64,000 bases of DNA from Sipunculus nudus (GCA_026874595.1 CM049318.1:47348456-47412455), one strand, 5' to 3'; positions 48,016 through 61,292 are shown, numbered from the stretch's first letter. Made by a program: numbers and translations. The notes: generated by a model not told the origin, from the sequence alone.

Positions 48016-50913
48016 AAATACAAGGGACCCACAAGGGTTACGATTCCCACACTGCCTTTTAATTCCTTGCCGTTCTCAGTTGAGCAGATTTTGTTACATG
48101 TCTGAAGCAGGTGTTATTGCCTGCATTTATGCTACCCAGTGTGTGATATCTGGCAACCTTTTAAAGCTTATATAGACAAACAGGAATCACAACCATATAC
48201 CTCACAAGGCATGTATTTACATTCATATATAATGTGAGATATATTTATTGTGAAGTCCGAAATCACAATATTCCGTGTCACTTGCTGTAAAGGATAGTTA
48301 ACCATGAAATAACAGCTGAAGTTGTCTCGGAAATGAAAAAGTTTATTTTTGTCTGCAGAAGATCAAAATATCTCGAGCCACCTAAAAGTTCAGTTTTGCA
48401 TTTTAATGAATGATTAATGTGTCTGCAAAATCTCATGGTGATTGCTACAGCTGTCTTTATTATATCTGGTGCTAGTTTGTTGAGTTTAATGAGTGAACTG
48501 AAATCGGAGATGCAGTTATGCCTTTATTTACAAGTAGAATGGATGGAAAGTTTAATGTAAAATCTATTTGAATTAAAAAAAAAGCTAAAATTTTGTTGAA
48601 AAGCAAGCAAGAAAAGGCAAAATTCTCGATAGAATTTCACAGGTAAGTTCTCCACTGATTGCTAATTGCATGTTCTATTGAATCATTTTACTGAATTTTT
48701 AAGTCTCATAAGTTATCTTGCAGGATTTGTAAAATTAATTAAATCAGGTAAAAAGATATTCTTTGAGCAATAAAAACAGACCATAGCTAAATTATACTAT
48801 GCAACCGCTGGAACAATGTAGATTATATATTACCAATTAGTATAGTGCTTATTATATCACACCATTACACCATATATAATAATAACAACATAAAAACAAA
48901 ATTTTCAACATGAAAAGGATAAATTAAATTGAAAATGATGGCACTGTTGTGTCACAATTTCCGTCAACCCTTCTGATAAATGTATTTATTTGTTTCACCT
49001 GTCAGAACCACAGAACTAGATGTCTCCAGTCCCTGAGCGATCACAGGCAGCATCCCCAATGAGCCATGATGGAGAATAGTTCATGGAGGGTACGACATAG
49101 AAAATTAGATCAACGACAAACGTGGATACCAGGTGCAAGTCTGTTCCCCATTACTTATATTTTGCCGAAAGGTTTATTTTGAAAATAGCTATATAAGAGA
49201 TCGAGCACAAATACTGAAAAAAATTAAGAAAAAAGTTATATAACGGACTTGCACTCCGGGGATCCAATGAAAGTACACCCCAAAACGTTGACCCAAATAT
49301 TGATACAGAAATGAACTCATCAATCTATAAGCCTCCCACCCTACAGGGGGCGGCGTAAGAAGTCTGGGGGAACCCTTATATATCAATATGACTGGGGGAT
49401 CCTGTTTGCCATATAAAAGCAGATATACTCCTGAGATTGTCGCTCTAGGTAAGTTGCTGAACTAAAATTCGTCTGTTCTCCTAAAAGTTTAACAACAACC
49501 CTATTTTAAATCAGAACGCTTTAATTCATTAAATTTAAAAATCTTTTTGCAGAAATCCATAAACATGCAGAAAACCTCAAGGTGGTGGTGATGTGACGTG
49601 CGACCCCCGTATGCCTGCTGGGCTCGCACGACAAACGTACGTTTCCTCTCAAGTTTCTTGGGGTGGAGTGAAAACACAGACATACGGGATACTTATGATG
49701 CCCGTACGGCGTTCGCACAATGGCGTCGGATGTCAGTATGGACCGTGCAAAACTATAAAAACCGCACAAAGTGTTCCGACGGTCTCAACAACCGTGCGGT
49801 GACCTACGGTCTGCGGTGACCGCAGCGGGTAGGGACCGATGCTTAAAGCGTCAGTACGTTACAGGGATAGTTTTCATGGCTCAAATCAAAGTTTACACGT
49901 AAACATGTGAAGTGTTATGTTACCGGCCGTGCTTTCATACTTGATTGACCAGGTGTAAACAAGTTCCTTTAACTCACCGAGATGAGGATGGGGATACGTC
50001 AGGGATGCTCTGGAGGATGCCAGAGAATCAGGTGAATTCATCACTCTCCCTGACATCATTTCAGTTCAGCTCAGATAAGGATAATTGTATGTACTTTTGT
50101 ACCAGCAACTATTGACTTGATGTACTTTATCCACAGAATATCATCTTGTACTGACGTATATTGATCCAACTATGAGTGAAGTCCATTATTTTGATTCTGA
50201 TATATACGAGCACTGTAGCCGGATGCCGCGATGTATATCTGGATGTGAGGGTGACCAGGCATGATAGGTTTGGGCTTCCAACAGATGATGACGGGCGTCT
50301 GATGGGCCTGGTTTTCTACAGCAGGAATAGACATGTTCCTCATTATGGCACCAGCCCACCTTACTAATTCCATTTATCTGAATTTTATTTTTATGAGACA
50401 TATAAGTTAAACTAAAGAATCATATTGTTGCGAAGAAAATCCTGCGGAGCAAAACACGATTCTATGTTTTGCGTCATTAAATTGAAATGATGTACATGTC
50501 TACCTCACTGTAACCATCCATTAAAGTCTAAAGCTTGTCTAAAGTCTTACCCAAGTTTGAGATTTCACTGCAACAATTCCAACCTAACAAGGTACTCATT
50601 ACAACAGTTCTAATTTTTTTATTAATGATAGCATGAATTGCCTTAAAATTCGCGTATATTTGGATCTCAGCTGGCATTTTTATACAATTTAAATTACCGG
50701 TTGTTCAAGTACAAAGACTGATCATTTTTTTTTTGCTGCTTGTTAATTATTCTTACTGTGCTCTTTTTAATGAATATATGCTTACTGGATGTCCCAGAGA
50801 GCTTTTGATTTGCATTAGCAAAGCGGGAACTTTTCTGTAATTTAAAATGTTTGGCGAAAATGTCTTACGAAAAATGTTAGGGAATTAATATATTTGAACA
50901 AATTCGGGGGTAG
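48016..50913. other. Unassigned sequence
   Basis: No supported gene. Open frames of 60-80 codons around 49500-49820 overlap on both strands with no motif. A locally GC-rich stretch lies at about 49590-49830. Confidence 0.45.
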
Positions 50914-51065
50914 GTAGACAGACAGAGATACCAAGCTAACAGTCTGAAAGAGATAAAAGGCTCACAGAAGGACAGAGATACCAGGCTCACAGACAGTGAT
51001 ATATAGGCTCATGGACAGACAGAGATCCCAGGTTCACAGACAGACAAAGATACTAGGCTGACACG
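50914..51065 (+). repeat. Degenerate tandem repeat, about 36-bp unit, 4 copies
   Basis: Units contain gacagacagagataccagg followed by ctcacaga, with variants. Confidence 0.75.
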
Positions 51066-51593
51066 GCACAGACGAAGATGTAAGATTTACATATAGATGT
51101 TACCGTATATCTACAAAATATGATAATCATTTTCAACTTTTATTTTTTTTTTCATTGTAAAAATTAGGAAATGAGTAAAGCGTTAGAGGATGCAGTTTCA
51201 ACATTGGGACGCCTCTGTTTAGAAAAAACACGAGTTAAGGAGAACCACTGGAACTCACTAGGGGACAGAAAAACAATGTGATCGCATTAGGCATCATATG
51301 GCAATTTATAATCTGCGAACTAGCTTTATTAAAATGACCCGCCACATTCTGGGTGTCATTTAATTCGCTCTTCTGTTTAAAGCGTCCTGGCATACTAGAA
51401 ATGTCACAGTCCTCTTGTATGGAGACCGGCATCTCAAATATACCCGGTGTCTGGCTCGTCTTGACTACACAAAGATATTTTTTCCTTGAGGTCTTAATTT
51501 AACAGTATCAGGCGCTCGCATGGGTGGGCCGGGTCACCACAGCCGATTCGCTGCTTTCTCCCACAGAACCATATAGTAAATCTATAAAATGTC

Positions 51594-51597
<4 letters not shown>
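51066..51597. other. Unassigned sequence
   Basis: Nothing recognised. Confidence 0.45.

Positions 51598-51640
<43 letters not shown>
51598..51640. repeat. (TA)n microsatellite
   Basis: A TA run ending in a short CA run. Confidence 0.95.
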
Positions 51641-51646
<6 letters not shown>

Positions 51647-52526
51647 CGAATTCTGGATTCGACAAGATATGACCGGTGAGGATAAGCACTATTTGATTCG
51701 TAAGGAATTTCAACTCAACCATGAAATAGAACTTGTCATTCACAAAACTGCTGTTTAATATATACTACCCGAAGGCATTTTGGTGAATATTTGTAATGAC
51801 AAAAATAACTCCACCAGGGCTTGGGTAGGTTAAGTGAAGACGGTTTTATATGCCAGGAATATTGAGTTACGGCAGCCTGCTGCCAACGATAGACATATTC
51901 TCTTAATAGTGGATCCGTCCGGTAACCGTAGACTCGAAGAAAGAAAAACACACCTACTGTTTATGGACCACAGGTTTAACATTATCGGAACAATAAAAAA
52001 TAACCGTATAGGTTTTGGGGATTCCAATTTTATTTGAATAATTACATCAAGCGCCCTATCTAGTGTAAATCTGACGGCAAACACGTGACTACAATACATA
52101 TGGATAAATCTCATTGAAATGTTACATTGAGACCAGGGGTGAAGGTGTTATTAAAAGTGATGTCTGATATACAAAATGGCGACGACCAGACACAGGGGTA
52201 TGGTTCTGGTGAACATCAATACAGACTGAAGTACAGAATGACCTTGATTCAGATCTGAAATGTGTAACACTGGTGTCATCTTGAGAACACTGGGTAGAAT
52301 GCAGTACTGATCTATAAGAAGTGACCAGTATCCCCTACCATTCATTGAAGTAAATAATGTCACTGGTCAAAACAGATCTGTTAACTTGATGTCTCATGGT
52401 AAGACCTTCACCTCACCCTTATTCTGTCTAGGTGCAGTTGGGTTCAGGTCAAACAAAAATCGAGAAAGTTTCCCCCAAATTAGCACCAAATACTTCGGAT
52501 AATCGGGGTGTCCGGATCCTAGGCTT
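51641..52526. other. Unassigned sequence
   Basis: No supported gene. A 67-codon frame at 51834-52037 has coding-like composition but starts at GTG directly after a stop, and no family is recognised. The right part may hold internal sequence of the LTR element that follows (minus strand). Confidence 0.4.
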
Positions 52527-53165
52527 TGATTTCTGGATACCACCACTGTCACAGCTCAACAAGAGTCCTTTAACACAAATATTCAAGATGAACAGTTCAT
52601 GTAAATCTTCTCAGAGAACAGTCCGATTTAATCGCGAAAACAATCTGGTGTACCCCAAAAGTGAAGTTCTGGTAATAATCCCAAAGGCAAACTGAAGACA
52701 ATCCGTATAAAACCTGATACAAAGTCCGTTGAAGATCTGTAAGTACTGCAATTATCGGAAAGGTCCTTAAAACACTGACTAGAGACTCGCACTCTTTCGT
52801 GGTAGTTTTCTCTCTGCCGGCTCTAAACACAGCCCCTATTTATAGCTTTATAGAAGCCAAGAAACTTCCATATTCACGAACATTGAAAAGAACGCAACAA
52901 TAAACACGCGCCCACAGCGCCTGAACATACCCGAACCATCTAGAACACAAAAAACGCTGTGTCTCCATACAACAATACACGTGCGCCCTCGACACCTGAA
53001 CAGACCCGAAAATTCTATACTACAGAATGTGTTACACTCCGCGAGAGTTCAGCAAGTGCGGCTCCCACAGCAGCGCACAGGGTATGCGCTTAACACGAAT
53101 CAGAATGCCTGGCACATGCCAAGTTATGTAATATCCCGCGCATAACAAAACAGATACCTGTTACA
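52527..53165 (-). mobile_element. Diverged LTR, related family
   Basis: On the minus strand it begins tgtaacagg. It then carries a TATA box (tataaatagg), the gtgtttagagccgg-agag block, a ggacctttccgat-at block and, near its other end, tgtgacagtggtggtatcc. All are shared in order with the LTRs at 845 and 36182. The upstream half differs from both, so this is a sister family. The downstream border is uncertain: similarity ends after the tatcc block. No gag adjoins it. Confidence 0.7.
52837..52845 (-). promoter_or_regulatory. TATA box of the diverged LTR
   Basis: tataaatag on the minus strand, followed by ggg and the gagccgg-agag block as in the other two LTRs. Confidence 0.55.
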
Positions 53166-54109
53166 TATGCCAAGTTAAGAACAATAATAAAGGTATGCTG
53201 ATTGATATCATTTTAAAGAAAACCTTTTCATTTCAGTAAAATTAAGTCAATGGTCAAAATAGAAAATGCTTATAAAGATCATGTTCAAGCAAATACAGGT
53301 CAAGGTCACTCAAGCAATAATCAGTTTGAGGGATTCATATGTCGCTGTTTGCCTCAAAATGAGAACTCTGAGTGCAATGGCGCTGGTAAACAAATACAAA
53401 AGATACCAAATGGCCACTATGAATTTACCCAGGAAACTAAGCCGAGGATCGCATCTAGAAAAAAAATTATCATGGCAGTGCATAAACCATGATAAAATGT
53501 TGTGGCAGCATTCCTGAGATATAAGCATTAGAACATTGCGGGCATGGACGCCCATCTGATCAGAACAAGATGGAGTCGCCAGCACTGTCGAGCAGACAGT
53601 TGTAAACGATAGCACAGCATTTTCGTTTCTGGACACCCTGGGCAAGATTTGGTAGAGCTGATAAAATGCCACACTAATGTAGAAAACACGACCTCCCTAG
53701 CAATAACGTGACCGAGTTACAAGTATTTCGGGAAAACTCGTTTATTTACATTTGATGGTACTCAAGGCAGGAAATGAGACCTCTCTAGCATGAAAAGTGA
53801 CCTCATCATAAGCATTTTCTAAAAATTTCGTTTTTTTTTCTCGATTGACGGGAGATGTCGCAAGTTGCAGTCGATTGACTGAGAGCTGATCAAATCTATC
53901 CCAAAGAAGTGAACTAGAGCTCTAGCATGAAAAGTGACCGAGCTATAAGCATTGTCGTGATATCTCAATTTTTCATAGAGGCCAAACATCTTATACTTAA
54001 TATGGGATCGCAATGGATAAAACATTTCTTCTACATTTTCGATAATGGATTTGACAGAGTTCAATTGGGTATTGCACACATGTAAACCCACCAAATGTAA
54101 TGTGTTATT
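53166..54109. other. Unassigned sequence with decayed direct repeats
   Basis: A phrase like ctctagcatgaaaagtgacc followed by -tataagcatt recurs near 53690, 53781 and 53916. No coding supported; frames of 120-134 codons on the minus strand have no motif. Confidence 0.45.
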
Positions 54110-54280
54110 AGTGCGGCGGCTAATGGAAAAAATGTTCAAATTGTGATAAAAGTACCAAATTTGGTACAGTTGTAGTATTGTACACTGGCTTTCATTTAAG
54201 AAGTAGTTCCACGAAATATTCATGGTATTTCAGGGGTGGATCCTGTAATTTCTTTGGTTGTACCGATGAAGAAATTAAAT
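54110..54280 (+). repeat. Left terminal inverted repeat, copy 2
   Basis: Same blocks as in copy 1: agtgcggcgg, attgtgataaaagtacc, tttcatttaagaagtag and caggggtggatcctg. Confidence 0.75.
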
Positions 54281-54699
54281 AATTGATCAATAATGTATAA
54301 TCTTAAAGTGTTCGATCAAGTCCCTTTATTTTGCAAAATATGAAATACAGAAGTCTGCTGATGCTCAAACTTTACTTTCAAGGGAAGTTAATTCAGTTTA
54401 ACATGCGACCAGATTAATGGAACAGGATGTATTTATTTATCAAGTACTGTGCAGAGCTAACGCGATTTATCACGCCTTTTTAATTTTGTTAACATGTATG
54501 GATCGCAAACATGTTTCATGTAAATTATAACAAATTATACCAATTACTTAATAAATAACGGGTATATGACAACATGAATTATTACATGGGTATAACCATA
54601 ACTATTTATGTTTGTCAATCAGCCTACTAAAGAGCAAGTTAATTATTCAGTAAAAAATGTTTCGGAACTCTGCCTGTGTACTCTTCCTGTTCATATGAG

Positions 54700-55270
54700 G
54701 GCTCTAGACCTATTGAATAACACACCTGTCAGAATTCCAATATGGCCACCACCGCCCAATCGCTGATTTTCTTTTGCACGTGATCACTCAACAACAACAA
54801 CATACTTCAGCTCTCCGAAATTCACAGGGATGATTGGTACATACGAGGGCTTCAGACCTATTGAATTACAGACTTGTCGGAATTTCAATATGGCCACCAG
54901 ATAATAATGGGTGATTTTCTTTCGCACCGGATATCTCAACAAGAATATGCTTGATTTTTATCATTTTCTCCGGGATCATTGGTGCCTATGCGGACTCAAT
55001 CCCTTTCCAATACCAAACCTGTCAGAATTCCAATATAGCTCCCAGAGCACAATTGGGGATATTCTTTTAAGCGCGATATCTCAACTAGAACATAGAACAA
55101 GCTTGATCTATCTCATTTACGCAGAGGTGATTGGAGACCTGTCGGAATTCCAATATGGCCACCAGAGCACTATGCTTTATCTTTCTCAAATTCTCAGGGA
55201 TCATTGGTGCCTATGAGGGCTTCAGGCCATTTAAAATAAAGACTTGCTCAAAATCAATTAAGGCCAACAG
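54700..55270 (+). repeat. Degenerate tandem repeats inside copy 2 of the composite
   Basis: gaattccaatatggccacc-like phrases recur as in copy 1. The last unit is shortened compared with copy 1. Confidence 0.7.
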
Positions 55271-55435
55271 ACTACACACATTATGTCAGACATATCATAT
55301 TTAATATTATTTGAACCAGTAGGATTTTTCCCTCATGCATATGGATAAAATCCTGTTTCTGTTGTCATATTTTTCAATTTTAACTTAATTTTTCACCCAT
55401 ATGTAATTTAGTCCAGCACTAGTAGAAATGCTAAT

Positions 55436-56220
55436 GCAGAAATAGCAAAATTGAATGCACATGGACTTAAGAACAAAATTAGATCACTAGAAGTTAAACA
55501 ATTGATAAATAATCACAGTATTGTATGTATCACTAAGACATGGGCAACAACAGATCATGAATTTTCTGATGCATTCCACGGGTACTATGGTTATGGAATA
55601 GTCAGGAAGAGTATAGGGAGAGGAGGGGTCTTAGTTTACGTGCAATAGAAATTAAAGGGTATGATGGTACCTTAATTAATGAAGATAAAGATTTGGTCAT
55701 AGTTTGCTGCTATATTGCGCCAACAGGTTCATCATTCTATGTAGATGAAGATGAAATAAATGGTATCAACAGGCTGGACAATTTATTGGTATATACTTTA
55801 GCAGAATTTGATGAATTTAATTTAATTCTCCTTGGTGATTTAAATGCTAGAACTGAAAATATAACAGATGTACCAGATATACCAGGAGACTGAATTACGT
55901 GTTTAACTCCTTCAAAATCGTTAGAACAAATAGAATGTGCCTTACTTTTCAACACATTTAATGAAACCTTAGAAACATTTCCGGACAAAGCAAGTGAGGC
56001 ATTGGTTAGTATTTATCAAATTATATTTTTACAGAAATAAACTAAACTTTCCGAGACAACATGAAACTGATGCAATCAAAATGGTGGGACAAAGAATGTG
56101 AATTTTGGAAAAATGAAAAATATATAGCTTTGAATAAGTATATATGTACAATATCAGATGGCGACTTACTTAATTATAAACAAACAAAACAGAGGTTTAA
56201 AAAATTATGAGAAGAAAAGA
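55436..56220 (+). pseudogene. LINE AP-endonuclease region and linker, copy 2 (broken)
   Basis: The motifs match copy 1: LNAHGLKNKI, VCITKTWATT with the same Lys in place of the catalytic Glu, RGGVLVYV and LILLGDLNAR. The frameshift after RGGVLVYV and the TGA after PDIPGD are shared with copy 1. An extra TAG follows VYVQ. About 220 bases are missing after 55910, removing the SDHFPL end of the endonuclease and the start of the linker. The linker then resumes and is frameshifted at about 56080 and 56205 by single-base insertions. Confidence 0.85.
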
Positions 56221-56243
56221 AGGCAATCATCCAAGCCTCAGAG

Positions 56244-58176
56244 GTGGAAAAGGTGATAGGTGCAAAAGACACTGATTCCATGTGGAAAAACATGAGATTT
56301 TTAAATAAAAAGAAAATTGTTACAACAGTAGAACCGGTACGTTTGTACAAACATTTTAAGGAACTTTTGAATTCATCAACACATGAAATTAATCAAGAGT
56401 TTAAGAATCCTACTCTGGAATATTTAAAAAATGTATTAGAAATTGAAAATGAGACAAAGCTTGATGGACTCATAACACCATGTGAAGTACAGAAAGCCAT
56501 AAATGAAATGAGTAGAGGAAAGGCCTTCGGGCCTGACGGGATAACGGTAGATATATTGAAAGATACATAAAGTCACATATCGTCTCATATATTACAATTA
56601 TTTATAAATGTATTAGGAAATGGATTTTCCCAGCCTCTTGGAGCAAAGCATTTTATGTACCAGTTCACAAAAAGGCTTCAACCATAGATCCTAAATTATT
56701 ATAGAGGTATTTAATTACTTAATACCGTGGGTAAATTATTTACAAAAATATTGGCAAACAGAATTCAAAATTATGTTGATCAAGCTTGGTTATTATGTGA
56801 AGCACAAGCTCGCTATAGGAAAGGTTATTCAACAGTAGACCATTTATTTTCTTTAAAGGGGTGTGTGCAGAATTATTTAACTGCTTTTGATAGTATACAA
56901 CATGATTTATTGTGGTATGTTTCAGTTAAATCTGGGATAAAAGGGAAACTCTTACAGACACTTCAGTCAATATTTAGTCAATGAAATCATGTCTTCTTAC
57001 AGAGGAAGGATTAACAGATTATTTTGAATGTACTAATGGAACTCGACCAGGGTGCATGGTGAGTCCCCTTCTGTTTTCTTTATTCATTGATAAATTTTAT
57101 GAACAAATTAATGAAACAGATTGTCATGGTATAAACATTGATGAATATTTGACAAAATTAATGACATTAATGTACGCTGATGATTTAGTATGCTTCGGCG
57201 ATACAATAGGACGTCTCCATGAACAAATAAACCAGTTGCATTTTTTCCTGGCAATTATGGCTTAAATGTTAATTTAGGAAAGACAAAAATTATGATTTTT
57301 AGACACGGGGGTTCATTAAAAAGAATGGGAAAATGGCATTATCAAAAATACTCAAACTGAAACGGTGAATTACTATAGATACTTAGGGGTAATATTGTAA
57401 TAAGTACATTGTCATGGTATAAAACAAAGAAAGCGCAGGCAATACAGGCTGAATGAGCAGTGACTCTCATAAAAAAAACTTTTATAGGAAATAAAGTTGT
57501 TTATCAGTGAGCCAGCTATTTTATCGATTTGATTGTATGGTTACACCGGTATTATTATTTGGTTCAGAACTGTGGGGCTATGAAAGATGTGAAATAACTG
57601 AAAAAGGTGCAATATAAATTTTGCAAGTATATTCTAAAATTTAGCTCTTCAGCTCTAAACGCAGCATCATTGGGAGAGTTTGGGAGGCATCCGATGTATG
57701 TCGGTCAGTTATTAAGATGTGTAAAATACTGGACAAAACTAGTACATTACGGTAAAAATAGATATCCAAAGCGTATATATAACATGCTGTTTAATCTAGA
57801 TATGAATGGAAAACACACGGGTTACTCATATAAGAAGCAAAATATGCAGCGAAGGTTTCGGGTATTTGTGGATGAATCATGAAAGAGGAGACATTAGAAT
57901 ACTTTTGGCAGAAAAAAACTGGTCTTGTGATGTAGAAGTAAATACTTAATTAAATTTATATGGTACTTTTAAATCCATGCTCTCAATTAATGGAGAAATG
58001 TTAACTGTGTGTGACTAATACCAAGCGTAAACAAGCGCAAGCCAGATTGAGATGTTCATGTCAAGATTTGATGATTGAAAACGGAAGGTATACGCAAATG
58101 GATAGAGTTTGTTGGTTTTCAAGATTTGTTTGTAAAAATAAAACTTTAAAACGTTGTTTAGTTGTACATTTACGAT
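56244..58176 (+). pseudogene. LINE reverse transcriptase region, copy 2 (broken)
   Basis: This copy keeps GKAFGPDGITVDIL (about 56515-56560), deleted in copy 1. It then has a stop, GKLFTKILANRI, EAQARYRKGYSTVDHLFSL, AFDSIQHDLLWY, GTRPGCMVSPLLFSLF (about 57040), MYADDLV (about 57172), NLGKTKIMIF, YRYLGVI and LLFGSELWGYE, followed by FCKYILKFSSSALNAASLGE (about 57622). The motif A Asp is missing through the same deletion before AFD as in copy 1. The break before the carboxy-terminal region is also shared. No functional RT is possible. Confidence 0.87.
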
Positions 58177-58218
58177 AACATTTTAAAAGAATGTACCCTG
58201 ATAATTAAATATGATCCG

Positions 58219-58236
58219 CCCCTGGAAATTCAGGGG
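58219..58236 (+). other. Hairpin downstream of the LINE, copy 2
   Basis: cccctg-gaaatt-cagggg, identical to that at 11106-11123. Confidence 0.55.
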
Positions 58237-58734
58237 TTTATTTCAGTGCTAATTTGGAAATGTCCATAAGCTCATTAATACAAACAACAGATATTTTGCA
58301 CTAAAAACAATAAAACTGTACATGCTTTTTAAGCACGAAGCAACATACACATTGTATGATGAAATATGTAATGTTTATACAGTGAACCCATACTAAGTAA
58401 GTAGTACCCCCCACCACCCCTCCTCATTGCCTTCTCCCATCGTCTCCTATATTCACAAAGAAGATATCGACGAGATGTGAATTGAGAATAGTGATTATAC
58501 CTTACTTTAAAACAGAAGATTTATGTCATATTTAACAAATAAATTAACTTCAGTTAACTACATGTCGTTGAATTGCAAATAGTCATCTTTTAATTACAAA
58601 TGTTTACACAAAGGTAATTTTACATTTCTCATGATGATGTTAAATAAATAGAATCAAATATTCTTAAATTTTACCCCATCTTTAAGGAATGTATAAGATG
58701 TAATGTAACTATGTTGATCTTCCGTGTATATTTT

Positions 58735-58909
58735 CATTTAAATTTGAGTACCCCAAATTTAACATAGGATCCGCCCCCGTTACACTGAGAAGATTTGGTG
58801 GAACTAATAAAAAATTAAAATGTATTATCCAAACTTCATCTCCACCAAATTTGGTAATTTTATCATAATCTGAACAAATCTTCTGTATTTTGCCGTTAAC
58901 CGCTGCACT
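58735..58909 (-). repeat. Right terminal inverted repeat, copy 2
   Basis: On the minus strand it starts agtgcagcggttaacgg and follows the same block order as the left arm. Confidence 0.75.
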
Positions 58910-60689
58910 ATATATTTTGTATCGGATTTCATACTCCCATCCTTCCATACTTCGAGTTAGTGGATGGCCAGCAGCTAGTGAATCGCATCTCGCATGGTCA
59001 GGAAAAAAACAAATGAACCCTGACACAAATATAATCTTTGGTAACTTATTCTTTTTTCCGAATCATAGAAACATGTCAGTTTCTTAAACGACTTTCCTCA
59101 TAAGCACAATAAAAACAAGTTGAAAAACTGAACTTTGCGTTCACGTAACATTCTACTTTTTCTGAGAACCACAAAGGAGACATTATTTTAATTAATTACC
59201 ATGGTTTGCAATTGCGATATTGAATAAATATTTTAATTTTGGTATCAAGACCAACCCAATTTTGCATAATACAAATTAAAACGTCCACCTGTTGCTGTTG
59301 CTTACATGATGTTATACTGATCTGGGAACATGAAAACCAATGTTTAGATATAATATGTGACCATAATTATGGTTAATTCTTATGATGTTGAAGAAGGTAC
59401 ACCTTTTGGCCCGTATTTTCATACTACGAATAGCCGATGTAGTTTTGAAGATGATTTTACCTAAAATTTCTTTCTGATCTGTGACTGACAACTAGGTCGT
59501 ACAAAATAGTGTGGAATTTGTCAAAATAGCGAGATATGACGGAACCGTTGCCTCCACCTTTGACGTATTATGGTTGAACCAGGAAAAGGTTCAGCAATGT
59601 TTCTCTATAGATTAATACTTTTTACTTATTTATTGATTTCGTCTGCCTGCTGTGAACAGAATTGGTTAAAACGAGATCTTTCATCAAGGTCAACTATTAA
59701 TATTAATGAATTACCATGTTTGATATTTATAACCCTTGATCAATTAAACTATGGATTTAAATACCATAACGCTCCTAAAATGCAGCACGCATATTGCCGT
59801 GAAACATGAGAAAGTTGGCCGAAATTGCAAAATATTAAAATTAAAAACTGAAAAAGAATTAGGACAAGATTTCATATTTGACAAAACAGAATCCTTTTTA
59901 CTTGATACATTATGAAATTATTCATTCATCCATGGCGATCCTGGTTTATAAATAAAAGTTGTTATTTTGAACCATCAGCTTTTAGAGCAGGATATTTATA
60001 TGATAACACCGCATAGGGCAGGTTGAGCACGCAATTATTCTATGGACTACCCTAAATCCAGATTTCCTATATATAGAAATTATTAAATACAAGGTGGTTT
60101 GAACATGTTTGCTCAAAACTATCATCGATTGTACTTAAATTATCGAAGAAAACAAGGTTTTGATTCTTGGCAACCTTAATCAACATAAAATAAAATGTAC
60201 CCCAAGCCCCAGATATAGTTTTTAATGTGCGTTTTTTTTTAAATCTTTGACCATAAAAAACCTGGGTCTAGACATAATATTGGAACAATAACATATATAT
60301 TTCTTGGGAAATCGGAAAAAATAAACGCTAATGGTGTCCTTAATTAGCATTTTTCCTTGAAATATTGGAGAAAAAAAGATTTACATCCATAGCACAATAA
60401 AAATTCAAATGTAGGCTACTGCTAATCCTCGTTATATATGGTTTTATAATAAACTGACCATGGAAACTAGGTTCTGCATGGATGTAATAACTGACAGATT
60501 ATAAGGGGCCTACTATTGGTTTCTGTTATATTTGAAACAGTAGACCTGATTTAAATGGTGGCATTATTTCCATATTACGAAAATTTAAAAATTAAAATGT
60601 AATTCACACCGTTGTTTTTATGCTATATGATATCATACTCTAAAAATTGAAAACACGTCCAATCGTTTAAATTTAGACACTATTTTGTC
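58910..60689. other. Unassigned sequence
   Basis: No supported gene. A frame at 59570-59809 contains a hydrophobic run like a signal peptide but nothing else recognisable. Confidence 0.45.
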
Positions 60690-61040
60690 CCCTTTTTTTA
60701 AACACGTCGTCGGGTTTCCAAACTTATTTCAAAATATATTTCAAATATATGTTTTCACGTTTCAGCTTGAAAAATATTCAGGGATAGATGATGTAAACAT
60801 GTTTTGCAATATGTTTCAAATGAATCTCATGTTTCAGTTTTTACGGCTTAACCTGAAACAAGTGCCTTACTGATATGAAACCTAGCATGTTTCATATAAA
60901 CGGTCACACGTTTCAGCTTGAAACTGTCAAAAAGTGTAGAACGCCTTTTTGCCCCTTTTTTTCAACATGTTTGGTATATCTAAGAATGTTTCAGCTTCAA
61001 CATGTTTCAAATATTCACAAACACGTTTTAAGGAATCTTA
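60690..61040 (+). repeat. Cluster of atgtttca / cgtttcagcttgaaa words
   Basis: gtttca occurs many times, and the near-palindrome gtttcagcttgaaa twice (about 60756 and 60920). Spacing is irregular, so this is a decayed repeat or a word cluster rather than a clean tandem array. Confidence 0.5.
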
Positions 61041-61292
61041 CGAATCTTGCCCACTTATAGCATTACGTCTCGATTATGCTACAATTGATACCATGCATGA
61101 TACAACGATTACAGAATAATGACACAGCCACTGTGTCTTTGGCCTATATGGTCCTAAAGCTACGATTGCGGTTCCGGCCACGGTAAGGTCGCGGTTGTTT
61201 ATACAGTCGAACATACGATATTATAAAGGACTGATTCCTTTTATGCGGTTGCGGTCGCAGTAGTTATCCGACCCGTCATCCGACAAAATTTT

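Larger units (their letters stand above)
54110..58909 (+). mobile_element. TIR-bounded composite element carrying a dead LINE, copy 2
   Basis: It has the same ends (agtgcggcgg and ccgctgcact), the same internal order and the same orientation as 6786-11795. By eye the two copies are closely similar throughout. Differences include a deletion of about 220 bases in the endonuclease region and scattered short indels. The base before the left end and the bases after the right end differ from copy 1. A TA at both borders (ta-gtgc, gcac-ta) would fit a TA target, but this does not hold cleanly in copy 1. Confidence 0.75.

Noticed and set aside
50176-50367. A secreted 63-residue protein
   Set aside because: The frame starts at GTG, overlaps two minus-strand frames, and has no recognised motif.
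51834-52037. A 67-codon frame with coding-like composition
   Set aside because: It starts at GTG directly after a stop, has open frames on the opposite strand over the same bases, and matches no family I recognise.
53310-54223. Two minus-strand frames of 120 and 134 codons
   Set aside because: No family motif, and they lie over decayed direct repeats.
59570-59809. A small secreted protein with a signal-peptide-like hydrophobic run
   Set aside because: There is only one hydrophobic stretch, no conserved domain and no splice context. Such runs are expected by chance in AT-rich DNA.
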